A DNA stretch of 64,000 nucleotides, taken from assembly GCA_004556755.1 (NCBI GenBank), contig SFFW01000001.1, positions 90,817 to 154,816 on the forward strand, read 5' to 3'. The translations under genes were made by a program, and so were the position numbers. Source of the stretch: Clostridiales bacterium. GTDB lineage: Bacteria > Bacillota > Clostridia > Oscillospirales > Oscillospiraceae. The notes under the pieces were generated by a model. That model made no database searches. It was not told the origin of the DNA and saw only the letters and a program-made list of their open reading frames with translations. Shown in pieces: positions 24,937-34,206 of this stretch (the first letter of the stretch is position 1; every line of letters begins with the position of its first letter).

Positions 24937-26061
24937 TTATTTGCGTCCGCACATCTCCAGCAGCTTTTCAATTATGGTTGCCGTTGCGTCGTTCACCGCA
25001 AGCTTTGCCATCGAGTCCGACATGGCGCACAGCTCATTTTCATCGCCGAGGATGCTTCTGACCTCACCGAGAAGGGTTTCCGCAGTGAGACCCGCTTCCT
25101 CAAAAAGCTTTGCGCCGCCTGCATTTTCGACGACCTTTGCGTTTTTGTACTGGTGGTTGTTCGTCACATTCGGCGACGGCACAAACACCGTCGGCTTATG
25201 CATATATGTAAGCTCCGATATGGTCGATGCTCCCGCCCTGCAAAGCACGAGGTCGGCAGCTGCCATGACCCTCGGCATATCGTAGATGTACTCTCTGACC
25301 TCCATGCCGTACTTTTCGTGATCGGGAGCGGTCTCGGAGAGCTTTGCCTCCATTTCGGCATAGCCGTCGCTGCCTGCCGAGTGTATGAGCCTGAAGCCGG
25401 GATCTTTGCCCGCAAGCTCAATAAACCTGCACATGATCTCGTTCATCTTTGAAGCGCCGAGCGAACCCCAGACCGAGACCACAAGCCTCTCGCCGCTGGG
25501 GATCCCAAGCTCCTCTCTTGCCGAGCGCTTGGTGCAGCGTCCGAACTCGCCCCTGACGGGCGTTCCCGTGACGACTGCCTTTCCCGGCTGCTTATAGTAT
25601 TTCTTGCTCTCCTCGAAGCCGACCATTATCACGTCGACGACCTCGCTGAGCATTTTTGTCGTAAGCCCCGGAACGGCATTGCTCTCATGCACCGCCGTCG
25701 GGATGCCAAGCTCGGACGCTGCTTTAAGCACGGGATAGCAGACGTATCCGCCCGTACCGAGTACAACGTCCGGCGCAAAGGAACGCAGGATCTTCTTTGC
25801 CTTGTGCTTGCCTCTGAACACGTTTACCAGCGCCTTGACATTGTGGCACATCGCCTTCGGGCTGCGGCTGCGGCGCAGACTGTTCACTCTGAGCGTGATT
25901 ATATCGTAGCCGCTCCTCGGAACGAGGTCCTGCTCCATATTGAAATCGGCGCCGACAAAGAGTATGCCGCAGTCGGGCATAAGCTCTCTGAGCCGTCCGG
26001 CGACTGCAAGCGCCGGATTTATGTGTCCTGCCGTACCGCCGCAGGCAAACAGAAAATTCAT
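24937..26061 (-). CDS. murG: UDP-GlcNAc:lipid I N-acetylglucosaminyltransferase
   Basis: 374 aa from ATG 26061; a GTG at 26073 is the alternative, and neither has a strong ribosome site. Membrane-associated GT-B enzyme that makes lipid II. It has the N-terminal glycine loop FACGGTAGHINPALAVAGRL, the second GTGGYVCYPVL, and the UDP-GlcNAc site region LVLCRAGASTISELTYMHKPTVFVPSPNVTNNHQYKNA. Gene order mraY-ftsW-murG matches the flippase and lipid II pathway. The C-terminus is complete. Confidence 0.95.
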   Translation of the reverse strand: MNFLFACGGTAGHINPALAVAGRLRELMPDCGILFVGADFNMEQDLVPRSGYDIITLRVNSLRRSRSPKAMCHNVKALVNVFRGKHKAKKILRSFAPDVVLGTGGYVCYPVLKAASELGIPTAVHESNAVPGLTTKMLSEVVDVIMVGFEESKKYYKQPGKAVVTGTPVRGEFGRCTKRSAREELGIPSGERLVVSVWGSLGASKMNEIMCRFIELAGKDPGFRLIHSAGSDGYAEMEAKLSETAPDHEKYGMEVREYIYDMPRVMAAADLVLCRAGASTISELTYMHKPTVFVPSPNVTNNHQYKNAKVVENAGGAKLFEEAGLTAETLLGEVRSILGDENELCAMSDSMAKLAVNDATATIIEKLLEMCGRK

Positions 26062-26079
26062 ACGTTTCACCACTGTAAT

Positions 26080-27237
26080 TTATATTTTTGCGGGAATACT
26101 CCTCGATGCACTCAAGACTATCCCCATCTCCGCCATTTGGATCAGAAGCGCCGTGCCTCCGTAGCTGAAAAACGGCAGCGATATGCCGGTACACGGCACA
26201 AGGTTCGTGACGACCGCAACGTTGAGTATAACTTGGATCGCAAGCAGCGTTGTAATGCCGGAGCAGACGAGAAACGAGTACCTGTCCGGGCAGCGCATGG
26301 CTATCATATAGCCTCTCATTATGAGCAGCGCAAACAGCACAAGTATCAGCACGGCGCCGATAAAGCCGAGTTCCTCGCACACCACGGAGAATATAAAGTC
26401 GTTATGCTCCTCCGGCAGATAAAGGTACTTTTGTCTGCTTTGTCCGATGCCAAGCCCCGAAAGTCCGCCGGAGCCTATCGTGTACAGCGACTGGACAATC
26501 TGATATCCCTCGTCCGAGGTGGAGGAAAACGGGTCCCGCCATGTCATGATCCTCGTTGACGCATACGGAAACATCGTCAGCAGAACGGCGATCGCACCGC
26601 CGGATATGAGTCCCGCAGCGACGAACCACACGAGCCTTGCACCGCCGAGAAATATCATAACTCCGCCGATGGCGACAATGATTATCGAAGCCGAAAAGTG
26701 CGGTTCAAGCACCAAAAGTGCAACGATCACGAGCAAAATCGCCGCAAACGGCAGTATTCCGTAGCGAAAGGTTTTCATCTTGCCTCGGTTCTTGCATATA
26801 AGCACCGAGAACGACAGTATGACCGCAAGCTTTGCGATCTCCGACGGCTGCAAGGTAAGGCTTCCGACGCCTATCCACCGTCTTGCACCGTTTGCATCCA
26901 CGCCGATAAGCGGGACCAAAAGCAGCAGCACAAGCGCAGCTATAAGCAGCGGCATTGAAAATCTGCGGTAGAAGCCCATCGGCATACGGGAACACAGCAG
27001 CATTGCACCTGTGCCCAGTGCGGCAAAGGCAAGCTGTCTTATAAAATAATATGTAGGGCTTCCGCCCGTTACGTTTGCCGGATCGTAGTATGCTCTGGCG
27101 AAGCTCGCCGACAGCACCATTATGACTCCCGTCAGGAGCAGAAGCATGACCAGCACGAAAAAGCTCGTGTCAAAGCGCTTTCGCTCCTTTTTATCTTTCG
27201 TTTCCGATTCGATGAGTCTTGCGGTGCCGTACTGCAT
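26080..27237 (-). CDS. ftsW: septal peptidoglycan polymerase FtsW (SEDS family)
   Basis: 385 aa, about ten membrane helices. SEDS features: LIGVDANGARRWIGVGSLTLQPSEIAKLAV (ending the extracellular loop), LPEEHNDFIFSVVCEELGF, and the final GISLPFFSYGGTALLIQMAEMG. The conserved aspartate of the loop after TM7 is expected in the DPFSSTSDEGYQIVQS region. It polymerises lipid II together with the class B PBP encoded upstream. It starts 18 nt after mraY. Confidence 0.95.
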   Translation of the reverse strand: MQYGTARLIESETKDKKERKRFDTSFFVLVMLLLLTGVIMVLSASFARAYYDPANVTGGSPTYYFIRQLAFAALGTGAMLLCSRMPMGFYRRFSMPLLIAALVLLLLVPLIGVDANGARRWIGVGSLTLQPSEIAKLAVILSFSVLICKNRGKMKTFRYGILPFAAILLVIVALLVLEPHFSASIIIVAIGGVMIFLGGARLVWFVAAGLISGGAIAVLLTMFPYASTRIMTWRDPFSSTSDEGYQIVQSLYTIGSGGLSGLGIGQSRQKYLYLPEEHNDFIFSVVCEELGFIGAVLILVLFALLIMRGYMIAMRCPDRYSFLVCSGITTLLAIQVILNVAVVTNLVPCTGISLPFFSYGGTALLIQMAEMGIVLSASRSIPAKI

Positions 27238-27254
27238 ACACCCGCCTCCTTATA

Positions 27255-28271
27255 TCAGCCGATCTGGAAACGATTATATATTCCTACAAATGAAATTATT
27301 GCAAAAACAAGGGACACGGAGGTAAAAAGAACGAACAGCTCCTTCTCGCTCCACTTTTTGCCCGTCCATCCTCCCATTTCAAGGTGGTGGTGGAAGGGCG
27401 CCATTTTAAACACACGCTTGCCGTGAGTAAGCTTAAAGTAGGTGACCTGGATTATGTCGGACAGCGTTTCCCAAATGTAGACGATGCCGAGGGTTATGAG
27501 AATAAGCGGCATGTCGTAGGTAAACGCAAGCGCCGCAATTGCACCGCCGAGGAACAGCGATCCCGTGTCGCCCATGAAAACCTTTGCCGGGTTGAAGTTG
27601 TAGACCAAAAAGCCCATCAGTCCGCCGAGCATCGCCGATGCAAAAATGCCCATTGCAAGGTATCTTTGACCCGCATAGAATGTCACGGTCACGAAGAAGA
27701 AGCAGACCGGGAGCGAGGTCCCAGTTGCCAGTCCGTCAACGCCGTCGGTGATATTCACGGCGTTTACCGTGCCGACGATAATGAAGGCCGCAAGCGCAAA
27801 GTACAGCGCTTCGGGAATGTAGAGCTCAACGTTCCAGAACGGAACATACAGCGTCGTTCTGATATATCCCAGCTTGCGCAGCAGCAGTACAAATGCAAGC
27901 GCCGCAACGAGCTGCAGCAGGAATTTTGCCTTTGCGCTTAGTCCGAGATTTGTTTTCTTGCGCAGCTTCTCCCAGTCGTCGAGGAAGCCTATCGCACCGA
28001 AAACGAGCGCAAACAGCAGAACGAATATATGCGCAAAGTCCCCGTCAAGCATCGGCTTAAAGCCGACGCTCAGGCAGGCAACCGTGATGCCGGCAATGAA
28101 GATAACGCCGCCCATCGTCGGGGTACCCGTCTTCCCCATGTGCCATGTGGGGCCGTTTGTTTTTATCTCCTGCCCCGCCTTTATCTTTCTTAGCCAAGGG
28201 ATGTAAACCTTGCCGACGGCAACCGCAACGGCAAATGAAATCAAAAACGCAAGTATCAGACTCAATGTCAT
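27255..28271 (-). CDS. mraY: phospho-N-acetylmuramoyl-pentapeptide-transferase
   Basis: 338 aa, ten transmembrane helices. It transfers phospho-MurNAc-pentapeptide to undecaprenyl phosphate, giving lipid I. Signature motifs: GKTGTPTMGGVIFI (about 46-59), NITDGVDGLATG (catalytic Asp residues), and FMGDTGSLFLGG, followed by MAPFHHHLEMGGWTGKKW with the HHH of the cytoplasmic active site. Normal length. The gene lies 5 nt after murE. Confidence 0.97.
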   Translation of the reverse strand: MTLSLILAFLISFAVAVAVGKVYIPWLRKIKAGQEIKTNGPTWHMGKTGTPTMGGVIFIAGITVACLSVGFKPMLDGDFAHIFVLLFALVFGAIGFLDDWEKLRKKTNLGLSAKAKFLLQLVAALAFVLLLRKLGYIRTTLYVPFWNVELYIPEALYFALAAFIIVGTVNAVNITDGVDGLATGTSLPVCFFFVTVTFYAGQRYLAMGIFASAMLGGLMGFLVYNFNPAKVFMGDTGSLFLGGAIAALAFTYDMPLILITLGIVYIWETLSDIIQVTYFKLTHGKRVFKMAPFHHHLEMGGWTGKKWSEKELFVLFTSVSLVFAIISFVGIYNRFQIG

Positions 28272-28276
28272 GTCGT

Positions 28277-29719
28277 TTACCTCTTCTCTATATGTTCTGC
28301 CACGATCTCTCTTTCGTCCATGTGATGCTTCTCGTGTCCGACGACTTGATAGTCCTCATGTCCTTTTCCGGCAAGCAGGATAACGTCGTGCGGACGGTGA
28401 TTGTCTATCGCCCAGCGTATCGCATCGGGTCTGTCGCAGATCACCGTGTACGGGGTGTCGCTCCCGCTCATGCCGACGACTATCTCATCGATGATGCTCT
28501 GCGGCTCCTCGGTTCGGGGATTGTCGCTCGTAACGATCACGAAATCTGCATATTTTGCGGCGACCGCCCCCATGATGGGGCGCTTGGTGCGGTCTCTGTC
28601 ACCGCCGCAGCCGAACAGCGCCACAAGCCGACCCTCGTCGTTTATACGCAGCGCCTTGAGAGCATTTTCGAGCGCATCGGGGGTGTGGGAATAGTCGATG
28701 ACTATCGTGTAATCGCCGTCCGTCGGCACAAGCTCCATTCTGCCCTTGACGCCCTTTGCGCTGCCGACGGCATCGGCGCAGTCGGAAAGACTTATTCCGA
28801 GGGCAAGCCCTGCCGACATCACGCACAGTGCATTATAAACCGAAAACTTTCCCGGTATGCAGAGCTTGGTTTTGACCCGCTCGTTACCCGAAACGGCGTA
28901 AAACTCTATGCCGGAGGGCGAAAGCTTCACATCGTCGGCATAAAGCTCCGTGTTGTGAGCGTCGATCGCATAGCTGTGTATCTTGCAGGTCGCATCCTTC
29001 GTCATGGTTTCGCACCATGCATCGTCTGCGTTAAAGCAGCCGTCTGTGCACATACGGAAAAGCTTCGCCTTCGCCTTGGCGTACTCCTCCATCGTCCCGT
29101 GGAAGTCGAGATGATCCTGTGTCAGATTGGTGAAGATGCCGACGTCGAAGTGAATGCCCGCAACTCTGTCAAGGGAAAGTGAGTGCGAGGAGACCTCCAT
29201 CACGACATGGGTACAGCCGGAGTCCGCCATCTCCCTGAAAAGGCGCTGAAGCTCAAGGCTTTCGGGGGTCGTGCGCTCGGAGTGCAGAAACTCAGAGCCT
29301 ATCATATTGCCGTTCGTGCCGATAAGCCCCACCTTGGCGTCAAGCTTTGACTCCAAAAGGTGCTTTAAAAGATAGGTCGTGGTCGTTTTTCCGTTTGTTC
29401 CGGTCACGCCGACGATCGTCATCTCGCTTGCCGGGTCGCCGTAGAACTCACGCCCCGCCAAAGCGAGCGCAAGGCGGCTGTCGGAGCTTAGCGCATAGGC
29501 AATGTCGGCATCGGGCTTTTCCTGGCACAGTATTGCCGAGGCACCGGCTTCGATCGCAGCGGGTATGTACTTATGCCCGTCGAACTCAAAGCCCTTTATC
29601 GCCACGAAGAGGTCACCGGGCTTGACGGCTCTTGAGTCGTAGCTAATGCCCGTGATCTCGGTCTCGCCGCCTTTAAGCTCCTCAAGCTTAACGTCCTTTA
29701 CGATTTCGGATAGCTTCAT
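28277..29719 (-). CDS. murE: UDP-MurNAc-L-alanyl-D-glutamate--meso-diaminopimelate ligase
   Basis: 480 aa from ATG 29719 (GAGGAT 8 nt upstream; a longer ATG at 29740 has no such site). It adds meso-DAP to UDP-MurNAc-Ala-Glu. ATP loop VGVTGTNGKTTTTYLL (about 103-118), NLTQDHLDFHGTMEEYAKAKAKLF, the carbamylated lysine region, and the DNPRTEEP motif that recognises diaminopimelate. This points to a meso-DAP cell wall rather than lysine. It follows the PBP by 17 nt. Confidence 0.95.
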   Translation of the reverse strand: MKLSEIVKDVKLEELKGGETEITGISYDSRAVKPGDLFVAIKGFEFDGHKYIPAAIEAGASAILCQEKPDADIAYALSSDSRLALALAGREFYGDPASEMTIVGVTGTNGKTTTTYLLKHLLESKLDAKVGLIGTNGNMIGSEFLHSERTTPESLELQRLFREMADSGCTHVVMEVSSHSLSLDRVAGIHFDVGIFTNLTQDHLDFHGTMEEYAKAKAKLFRMCTDGCFNADDAWCETMTKDATCKIHSYAIDAHNTELYADDVKLSPSGIEFYAVSGNERVKTKLCIPGKFSVYNALCVMSAGLALGISLSDCADAVGSAKGVKGRMELVPTDGDYTIVIDYSHTPDALENALKALRINDEGRLVALFGCGGDRDRTKRPIMGAVAAKYADFVIVTSDNPRTEEPQSIIDEIVVGMSGSDTPYTVICDRPDAIRWAIDNHRPHDVILLAGKGHEDYQVVGHEKHHMDEREIVAEHIEKR

Positions 29720-29736
29720 ATGTTTATCCTCTGTTT

Positions 29737-32061
29737 TCAATATTTTCCGAGCATACTCTCGTCCTCGTCAACAAGCGTCACGGTAATAACGGTGCCATGA
29801 TCGACCTTGCTGCCGGGCTTTATGCTCTGCGATGTAACTATTTTTGCTTCGGCGTCGGGAACTCCCGAAGCCGTTCTGACAAACAAGCCGTAGGCGTCGA
29901 GCGTCTCTCTCGCCTGAGCGTAGGTCATACCCGAAATGTTCGGCATGGTCTCCTGCCACGGCGACGGCTCGGCGTCCGCATAAATAATGACCGTGCTGCC
30001 GGAGGCTATCATACTCCCTGCTGCCGGAAGCTGCTTTGTCACGGTGGCACCCTCACCGAACAGTCTGTACTCAAAGCCCGCCTCCGCAAGCTTTGCCTTT
30101 GCCTCGTCCGGGCTAAGCCCCGCAAGGCTCGGCACCGCCGTGTCGCTTTGCTCACCGTCGCCGTAATCCGGCTCAAAGCCCATGTACGGCAGAATGTCGG
30201 CAAGCATTTTGCCCACCGTCGGCGCTGCCATCTGTCCTCCGCTTATGTACACGCCGGAGGCATTGCTCGGTGAGTCGAGCAGCACAAGTATTGCGATTTC
30301 GGGATCGTCCGCCGGAGCGACGCCGATGAAGGAAACGATATACTCCTTCTTGCCCGTCTCCGCCTGGAGACTTACCTTTTCGCTCGTCCCCGTCTTGCCG
30401 CCTATCCTGTAACCGGCAACGGCTGCATTTCTGCCGGTGCCGTCGTTCGGATCTCCTACGACCTGCTCAAGTATTGCGCAGACCGTCTTGCTCGTTTCGG
30501 GGCTTATGACCCGTCTGACGGCTTTCGGCTCTCGATTATACACCGTATTTCCGTCTGCGTCCAGCATTCTTTGCACAATATACGGCTGCATCAGCTCTCC
30601 GCCGTTGACGCAGGCACTCACGGCTGTTATAAGCTGTAAGGGCGTAATGGTAAATGTCTGCCCGAAGGATGCCGCCGCAAGCTGCGAAAGATTCTTTTCG
30701 CTGCAAAAGGTCTCACGGCTCCACCATATGCTGCCGCTTTCGCCGCCGATGTCGATGCCCGTCTTTGCGGTGAGCTGCTGCGTGTCGTCGCCCGTGAGGG
30801 TGAGGAAACCGAAAGCGTCGCAGTATTTGTAAAAGGTCTCGGCTCCGACCCGCATGCCGATGTTCACGAACGCCACGTTGCAGGAGTGCTGCACCGCCTG
30901 CGTGAGCGTCTGCGAGCCGTGACCTCCGCTTTTCCAGCACCTGACGGGGTTCGTTCTGCCCTGCACCGCAACGGTGCCGCCGCAGAAAAAGCTGTCGTTT
31001 AGGCTCACAGCACCCTCGTTGAGCGCCATCGAAAGCGTTATTATCTTGAAGGTGGAGCCGGGTTCGTAGGTGTCGGACACGGTTTTGTTGCGCCACTGCA
31101 GCTGCTGCGCCTTATACAGAAGCTCGCTTTTTGCCTCCTCGTCAGGTTCGGCGTCAATGATCGCCTGAGCATCCTCGCTGACGTCGAGGAAGTTGTTGAG
31201 GTCGTAGTTTCCCATGGAAGCCATGGCGAGTATCTTCCCCGTCTTGACCTCCATCACTATGGCTCCTGCGCCGTTTTGTATGTCATAGTCGGCTATCGCC
31301 TGACGCAGGTGCTTTTCGACGAAGTATTGTATCGTCGTATCGACGGTCGTCACCACGTCGTAGCCGCTTTCGGCCCCGAAATAACCGTCGTAGCGTGTGA
31401 GCAGCATATCGCTGCCCGATGCGTTGGTCGCTCTTTTATAGCTTCCGTCGGTCCCGGCAAGCGAGGAATCGTACCACGCCTCGATGCCGTTTAGGCCGTA
31501 GTTATCAGTGCCGACAAAGCCGATGACGTGACAGGCGAGCGAGGAATGCGGATAGTAGCGCTTGGTATCGCTTTCAAGGCGCACGCCCTTTATGCCGTAC
31601 TCCTCCTTGAATTTCCTTATCTCGTCCGCCTTATCGGACTCGATCTTCCTTGCGACCGTCACATACCACGAGCCTGTGTTCGACGCCTTTTCGAGGATCT
31701 CCTCCTCGGATACGCCGAGAATTTCGGAGAGCTTACTTGCGATAAGCTCCTTATCCTCGTCGTACATTTTGATCTCCGCCGGACTGAGATACACGTTCTC
31801 AACGTCTGCGCTCATTGCAAGCACGTTCATATTGCGGTCGTATATCGTACCCCTTACCGCCGAGGTACCCGTGGTCCTGAGCTGCTGACTGAGCGCAAGC
31901 CCCTCGTACAGCTCGTGGTCCCTTATTTGCAGCACATACAGTCGCACCGCAAGCACGGCAAAAGCAAGTACGCCGCACACTGCTGCAAGAAAAAGTGTAC
32001 GGCGGAGCATGGTCCTGTTCGGACCTCTAAAGGGATTTTCGTCCTTAGGAATCCTATTCAT
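29737..32061 (-). CDS. class B penicillin-binding protein with two PASTA domains (FtsI/SpoVD type)
   Basis: 774 aa from ATG 32061 (AAAGGAG 6 nt upstream; the ATG at 32112 overlaps ftsL). One N-terminal membrane helix (about 20-40), a dimerisation/pedestal domain with SAVRGTIYDRN, and a transpeptidase domain with the serine motif TYEPGSTFKII, SCN in HSCNVAFVNIG and KTGT in GGKTGTSEK. The C-terminal end carries two PASTA domains starting near AVPSLAGLSPDEAKAKLAEAGF and MPNISGMTYAQARETLDAYGL. It is the septal transpeptidase partner of FtsW. In spore formers a related copy (SpoVD) acts in the cortex, and which role this copy has is not decidable here. It starts 43 nt after ftsL. Confidence 0.94.
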   Translation of the reverse strand: MNRIPKDENPFRGPNRTMLRRTLFLAAVCGVLAFAVLAVRLYVLQIRDHELYEGLALSQQLRTTGTSAVRGTIYDRNMNVLAMSADVENVYLSPAEIKMYDEDKELIASKLSEILGVSEEEILEKASNTGSWYVTVARKIESDKADEIRKFKEEYGIKGVRLESDTKRYYPHSSLACHVIGFVGTDNYGLNGIEAWYDSSLAGTDGSYKRATNASGSDMLLTRYDGYFGAESGYDVVTTVDTTIQYFVEKHLRQAIADYDIQNGAGAIVMEVKTGKILAMASMGNYDLNNFLDVSEDAQAIIDAEPDEEAKSELLYKAQQLQWRNKTVSDTYEPGSTFKIITLSMALNEGAVSLNDSFFCGGTVAVQGRTNPVRCWKSGGHGSQTLTQAVQHSCNVAFVNIGMRVGAETFYKYCDAFGFLTLTGDDTQQLTAKTGIDIGGESGSIWWSRETFCSEKNLSQLAAASFGQTFTITPLQLITAVSACVNGGELMQPYIVQRMLDADGNTVYNREPKAVRRVISPETSKTVCAILEQVVGDPNDGTGRNAAVAGYRIGGKTGTSEKVSLQAETGKKEYIVSFIGVAPADDPEIAILVLLDSPSNASGVYISGGQMAAPTVGKMLADILPYMGFEPDYGDGEQSDTAVPSLAGLSPDEAKAKLAEAGFEYRLFGEGATVTKQLPAAGSMIASGSTVIIYADAEPSPWQETMPNISGMTYAQARETLDAYGLFVRTASGVPDAEAKIVTSQSIKPGSKVDHGTVITVTLVDEDESMLGKY

Positions 32062-32104
32062 ATTAGCTCCTTTGCCCAATGAGTTCGTCTTAAAGACATA
32101 ATAT

Positions 32105-32509
32105 TTAGCCAAGCCCGAAATATTCCGGCAAGGAGCTTATCCAATCTTCTGTTGTTTCGTCCGGCTCGGAGTCGTCGCTATCGGAGATCAGCTCTCCGTG
32201 ATCCTCCCCGGCCGTATCTATCGGCACTATCTGTCCCGACTCCGGCGGCTGCATTCCGAGGACATTCCTTGCGTAATCCTCTATCTGCGCAAGGTCCGTA
32301 CTCTCCTCAAGCTCGATCTCAAGCCGCCGCTTTTCGTCGTCGAGCTCACCAAGCTGCGTCGAGAGCTTTGAGTTCTCTCCCTTTAGCTCCGTAAGCTCCG
32401 CTCGCAGGAGCACCCCCCACACGAGCAGTCCGACCGCAGTCAATGCAAACACGGCAAAAATGCATATTGCCGCTTTCTTTCTGTAAGCGTTTCCGCTTTT
32501 TTCTTTCAA
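32105..32509 (-). CDS. ftsL: FtsL-like divisome protein
   Basis: 134 aa. Short basic N-terminus, one membrane helix (about 12-34), then a coiled coil (LRAELTELKGENSKLSTQLGELDDEKRRLEIELE, about 35-68, with leucines in a heptad pattern) and a short acidic tail ending SSLPEYFGLG. FtsL/DivIC-type proteins connect FtsQ with FtsW and the PBP. Position rsmH-ftsL-PBP is the classical order; the sequence is too variable for motif proof. Twelve nt after rsmH. Confidence 0.82.
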   Translation of the reverse strand: MKEKSGNAYRKKAAICIFAVFALTAVGLLVWGVLLRAELTELKGENSKLSTQLGELDDEKRRLEIELEESTDLAQIEDYARNVLGMQPPESGQIVPIDTAGEDHGELISDSDDSEPDETTEDWISSLPEYFGLG

Positions 32510-32521
32510 CAGCCTCAGTCC

Positions 32522-33463
32522 TTAGACCCGTTCCGCCACTCTCAGCTTTGCGCTGCGTGACCTTGGGTTGGATTTCAGCTCATCCTCTCCCGGCACTATC
32601 GGTTTTCTGCTGACGCTGCGGAGGGTCTGCTTAAAGCCGCATATGCATATCGGCGCTTCCCTCGGACAGGTACAGCCGTTTTCTCTTGCCGCAATTCCCT
32701 GTTTTACGATCCTGTCTTCAAGCGAATGGAAGCTTATGACGCACAGCCTCCCTCCGGGCAGGAGCCTGTCCGGTACGGTGCGTATCATCTTCTCCACTTC
32801 GCCGAGTTCGTCGTTCACCGCAATGCGGATCGCCTGAAAGCTCCGCTTTGCGGGATGCTGTTTTTCTCTGAGTGCCGCTGCAGGCATTGCGCTTTTTATA
32901 ACGTCCACAAGCGCAAGGGTGCTTAAAATCGGGCTTTTTGCCCTCGTCTGCACGATCTTCGAGGCAATGCGTCTTGCGTAGCGCTCCTCCCCGTAGTCAC
33001 GCAGTATGCGGTAAAGCTCGTCCTCCGGCCATTCGTTGACCACAAGCTCCGCCGTGAGCGGACTGCCTGAGTCCATGCGCATATCGAGCGGAGCGTCCGC
33101 CATGTACGAAAAGCCCCGCTCACTTTCGTCAAGCTGCGGCGACGATACGCCGAGGTCAAAGAGCATCCCGTCCACCGCATCGATGCCGAGGTCCGAAAGG
33201 ATGTCCGCTGCGTCCGAGAAATTGCCGTGTACGAGCGTCACCTTATCGGAGTAAGCCGACAGGCGCTCCCCCGTGCGGCGTATCGCACTTTCGTCACGGT
33301 CGATGCCTATAAGCCTGCCGCCGCTCAGCCTTTTGAGTATCTCCAGCGAATGTCCGCCGAGTCCCAAAGTGCCGTCAAGATATATGCCGTCGGGCTTTAT
33401 GTTTAAGTTTTCAATGCATTCGTTGAGCAGCACCGAAACGTGCTTCGGCTCCATATGCGCCAT
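32522..33463 (-). CDS. rsmH: 16S rRNA (cytosine(1402)-N(4))-methyltransferase
   Basis: 313 aa. SAM-dependent methylation of C1402 in the 16S rRNA decoding site. Signature elements: HVSVLLNECIENLNIKPDGIYLDGTLGLGGHS, GMLFDLGVSSPQLDESERGFSYMADAPLDMRMD, HPAKRSFQAIRIAVNDELGEV and ICVISFHSLEDRIVK. The first ATG is used (GGGGAG 8 nt upstream); a second ATG follows three codons later. It heads the division cluster, with mraZ missing. Confidence 0.95.
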   Translation of the reverse strand: MAHMEPKHVSVLLNECIENLNIKPDGIYLDGTLGLGGHSLEILKRLSGGRLIGIDRDESAIRRTGERLSAYSDKVTLVHGNFSDAADILSDLGIDAVDGMLFDLGVSSPQLDESERGFSYMADAPLDMRMDSGSPLTAELVVNEWPEDELYRILRDYGEERYARRIASKIVQTRAKSPILSTLALVDVIKSAMPAAALREKQHPAKRSFQAIRIAVNDELGEVEKMIRTVPDRLLPGGRLCVISFHSLEDRIVKQGIAARENGCTCPREAPICICGFKQTLRSVSRKPIVPGEDELKSNPRSRSAKLRVAERV

Positions 33464-33479
33464 TGTTTCAGCTCCCCTG

Positions 33480-33510
33480 TAAAGCGGACGGCAATGAGCC
33501 GTCCGCTTAT
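33480..33510 (-). other. hairpin between hypB and rsmH
   Basis: Perfect 11-bp stem AAGCGGACGGC/GCCGTCCGCTT (33482-33492 with 33498-33508), 5-nt loop; followed on the minus strand by TTTACAGG, so only three T. A weak terminator or mRNA hairpin; the division cluster may depend partly on readthrough from the solute-binding protein promoter, since no clear promoter lies in this gap. Confidence 0.5.
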
Positions 33511-33520
33511 TCTTTCTGTC

Positions 33521-34189
33521 TTACTTATTCCACTCGGCTACCTGCGAGCGCAGCCAATCCGTCCACTCGCCGATGCCGTCGCCGTGCTTTGCGGAGATGG
33601 GGATGATCTTGATGTTGGGATTGAGTTTCTTTGCGTATTCCCTGCACTTGTCAAGATCAAAGTCAAAATACGGCATTACGTCGATCTTGTTTATAAGCAG
33701 CACGTCGCAGATGGAGAACATGAGCGGGTACTTTAAGGGCTTGTCGTGTCCTTCGGGCACGGACAGGATCATCGCATTCTTAACGGCTCCGGTGTCGAAC
33801 TCCGCCGGGCAAACGAGGTTGCCGACGTTTTCGAGTATCGCAAGGTCGATGTTGTCGGTGCCGAGACCCTCAAGTCCCTGCTTCGTCATGCCCGCATCGA
33901 GGTGGCACATGCCGCCGGTGTGTAGCTGAATGACCTTTGCGCCGGACTTCTCGATGGTAGCGGCGTCGACATCGGAGTCGATGTCCGCTTCCATGACGCC
34001 TATGCGGAGGTCGTCTTTAAGCGCTGCGATGGTCGCCATGAGCGTTGTGGTCTTGCCGGAGCCGGGCGAGGACATGAGATTCAGCAGAAAGGTCTTTTCC
34101 GCTTTAAGCTCCTCTCTGAGCTTGTCCGCCTCACGGTCATTGTTTTCAAATACGCTTTTCTTGATCTCAAGTACTCTGAAACCTTCCAT
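33521..34189 (-). CDS. hypB: hydrogenase/urease nickel insertion GTPase HypB
   Basis: 222 aa SIMIBI GTPase that, with HypA, delivers nickel to [NiFe] hydrogenase. P-loop LMSSPGSGKTTT (about 38-49), metal-binding LHTGGMCHLDAGM at the dimer interface, EFDTG region, and base-recognition NKIDVMPY. The N-terminal CxxCGC and His-rich extension of proteobacterial HypB is absent. No hypA or hydrogenase gene is nearby. It follows the solute-binding protein by 17 nt and is transcribed toward rsmH. A GAGGTG ribosome site lies 6 nt upstream. Confidence 0.9.
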   Translation of the reverse strand: MEGFRVLEIKKSVFENNDREADKLREELKAEKTFLLNLMSSPGSGKTTTLMATIAALKDDLRIGVMEADIDSDVDAATIEKSGAKVIQLHTGGMCHLDAGMTKQGLEGLGTDNIDLAILENVGNLVCPAEFDTGAVKNAMILSVPEGHDKPLKYPLMFSICDVLLINKIDVMPYFDFDLDKCREYAKKLNPNIKIIPISAKHGDGIGEWTDWLRSQVAEWNK

Positions 34190-34206
34190 TTTTACACCTC
34201 ATAAGT

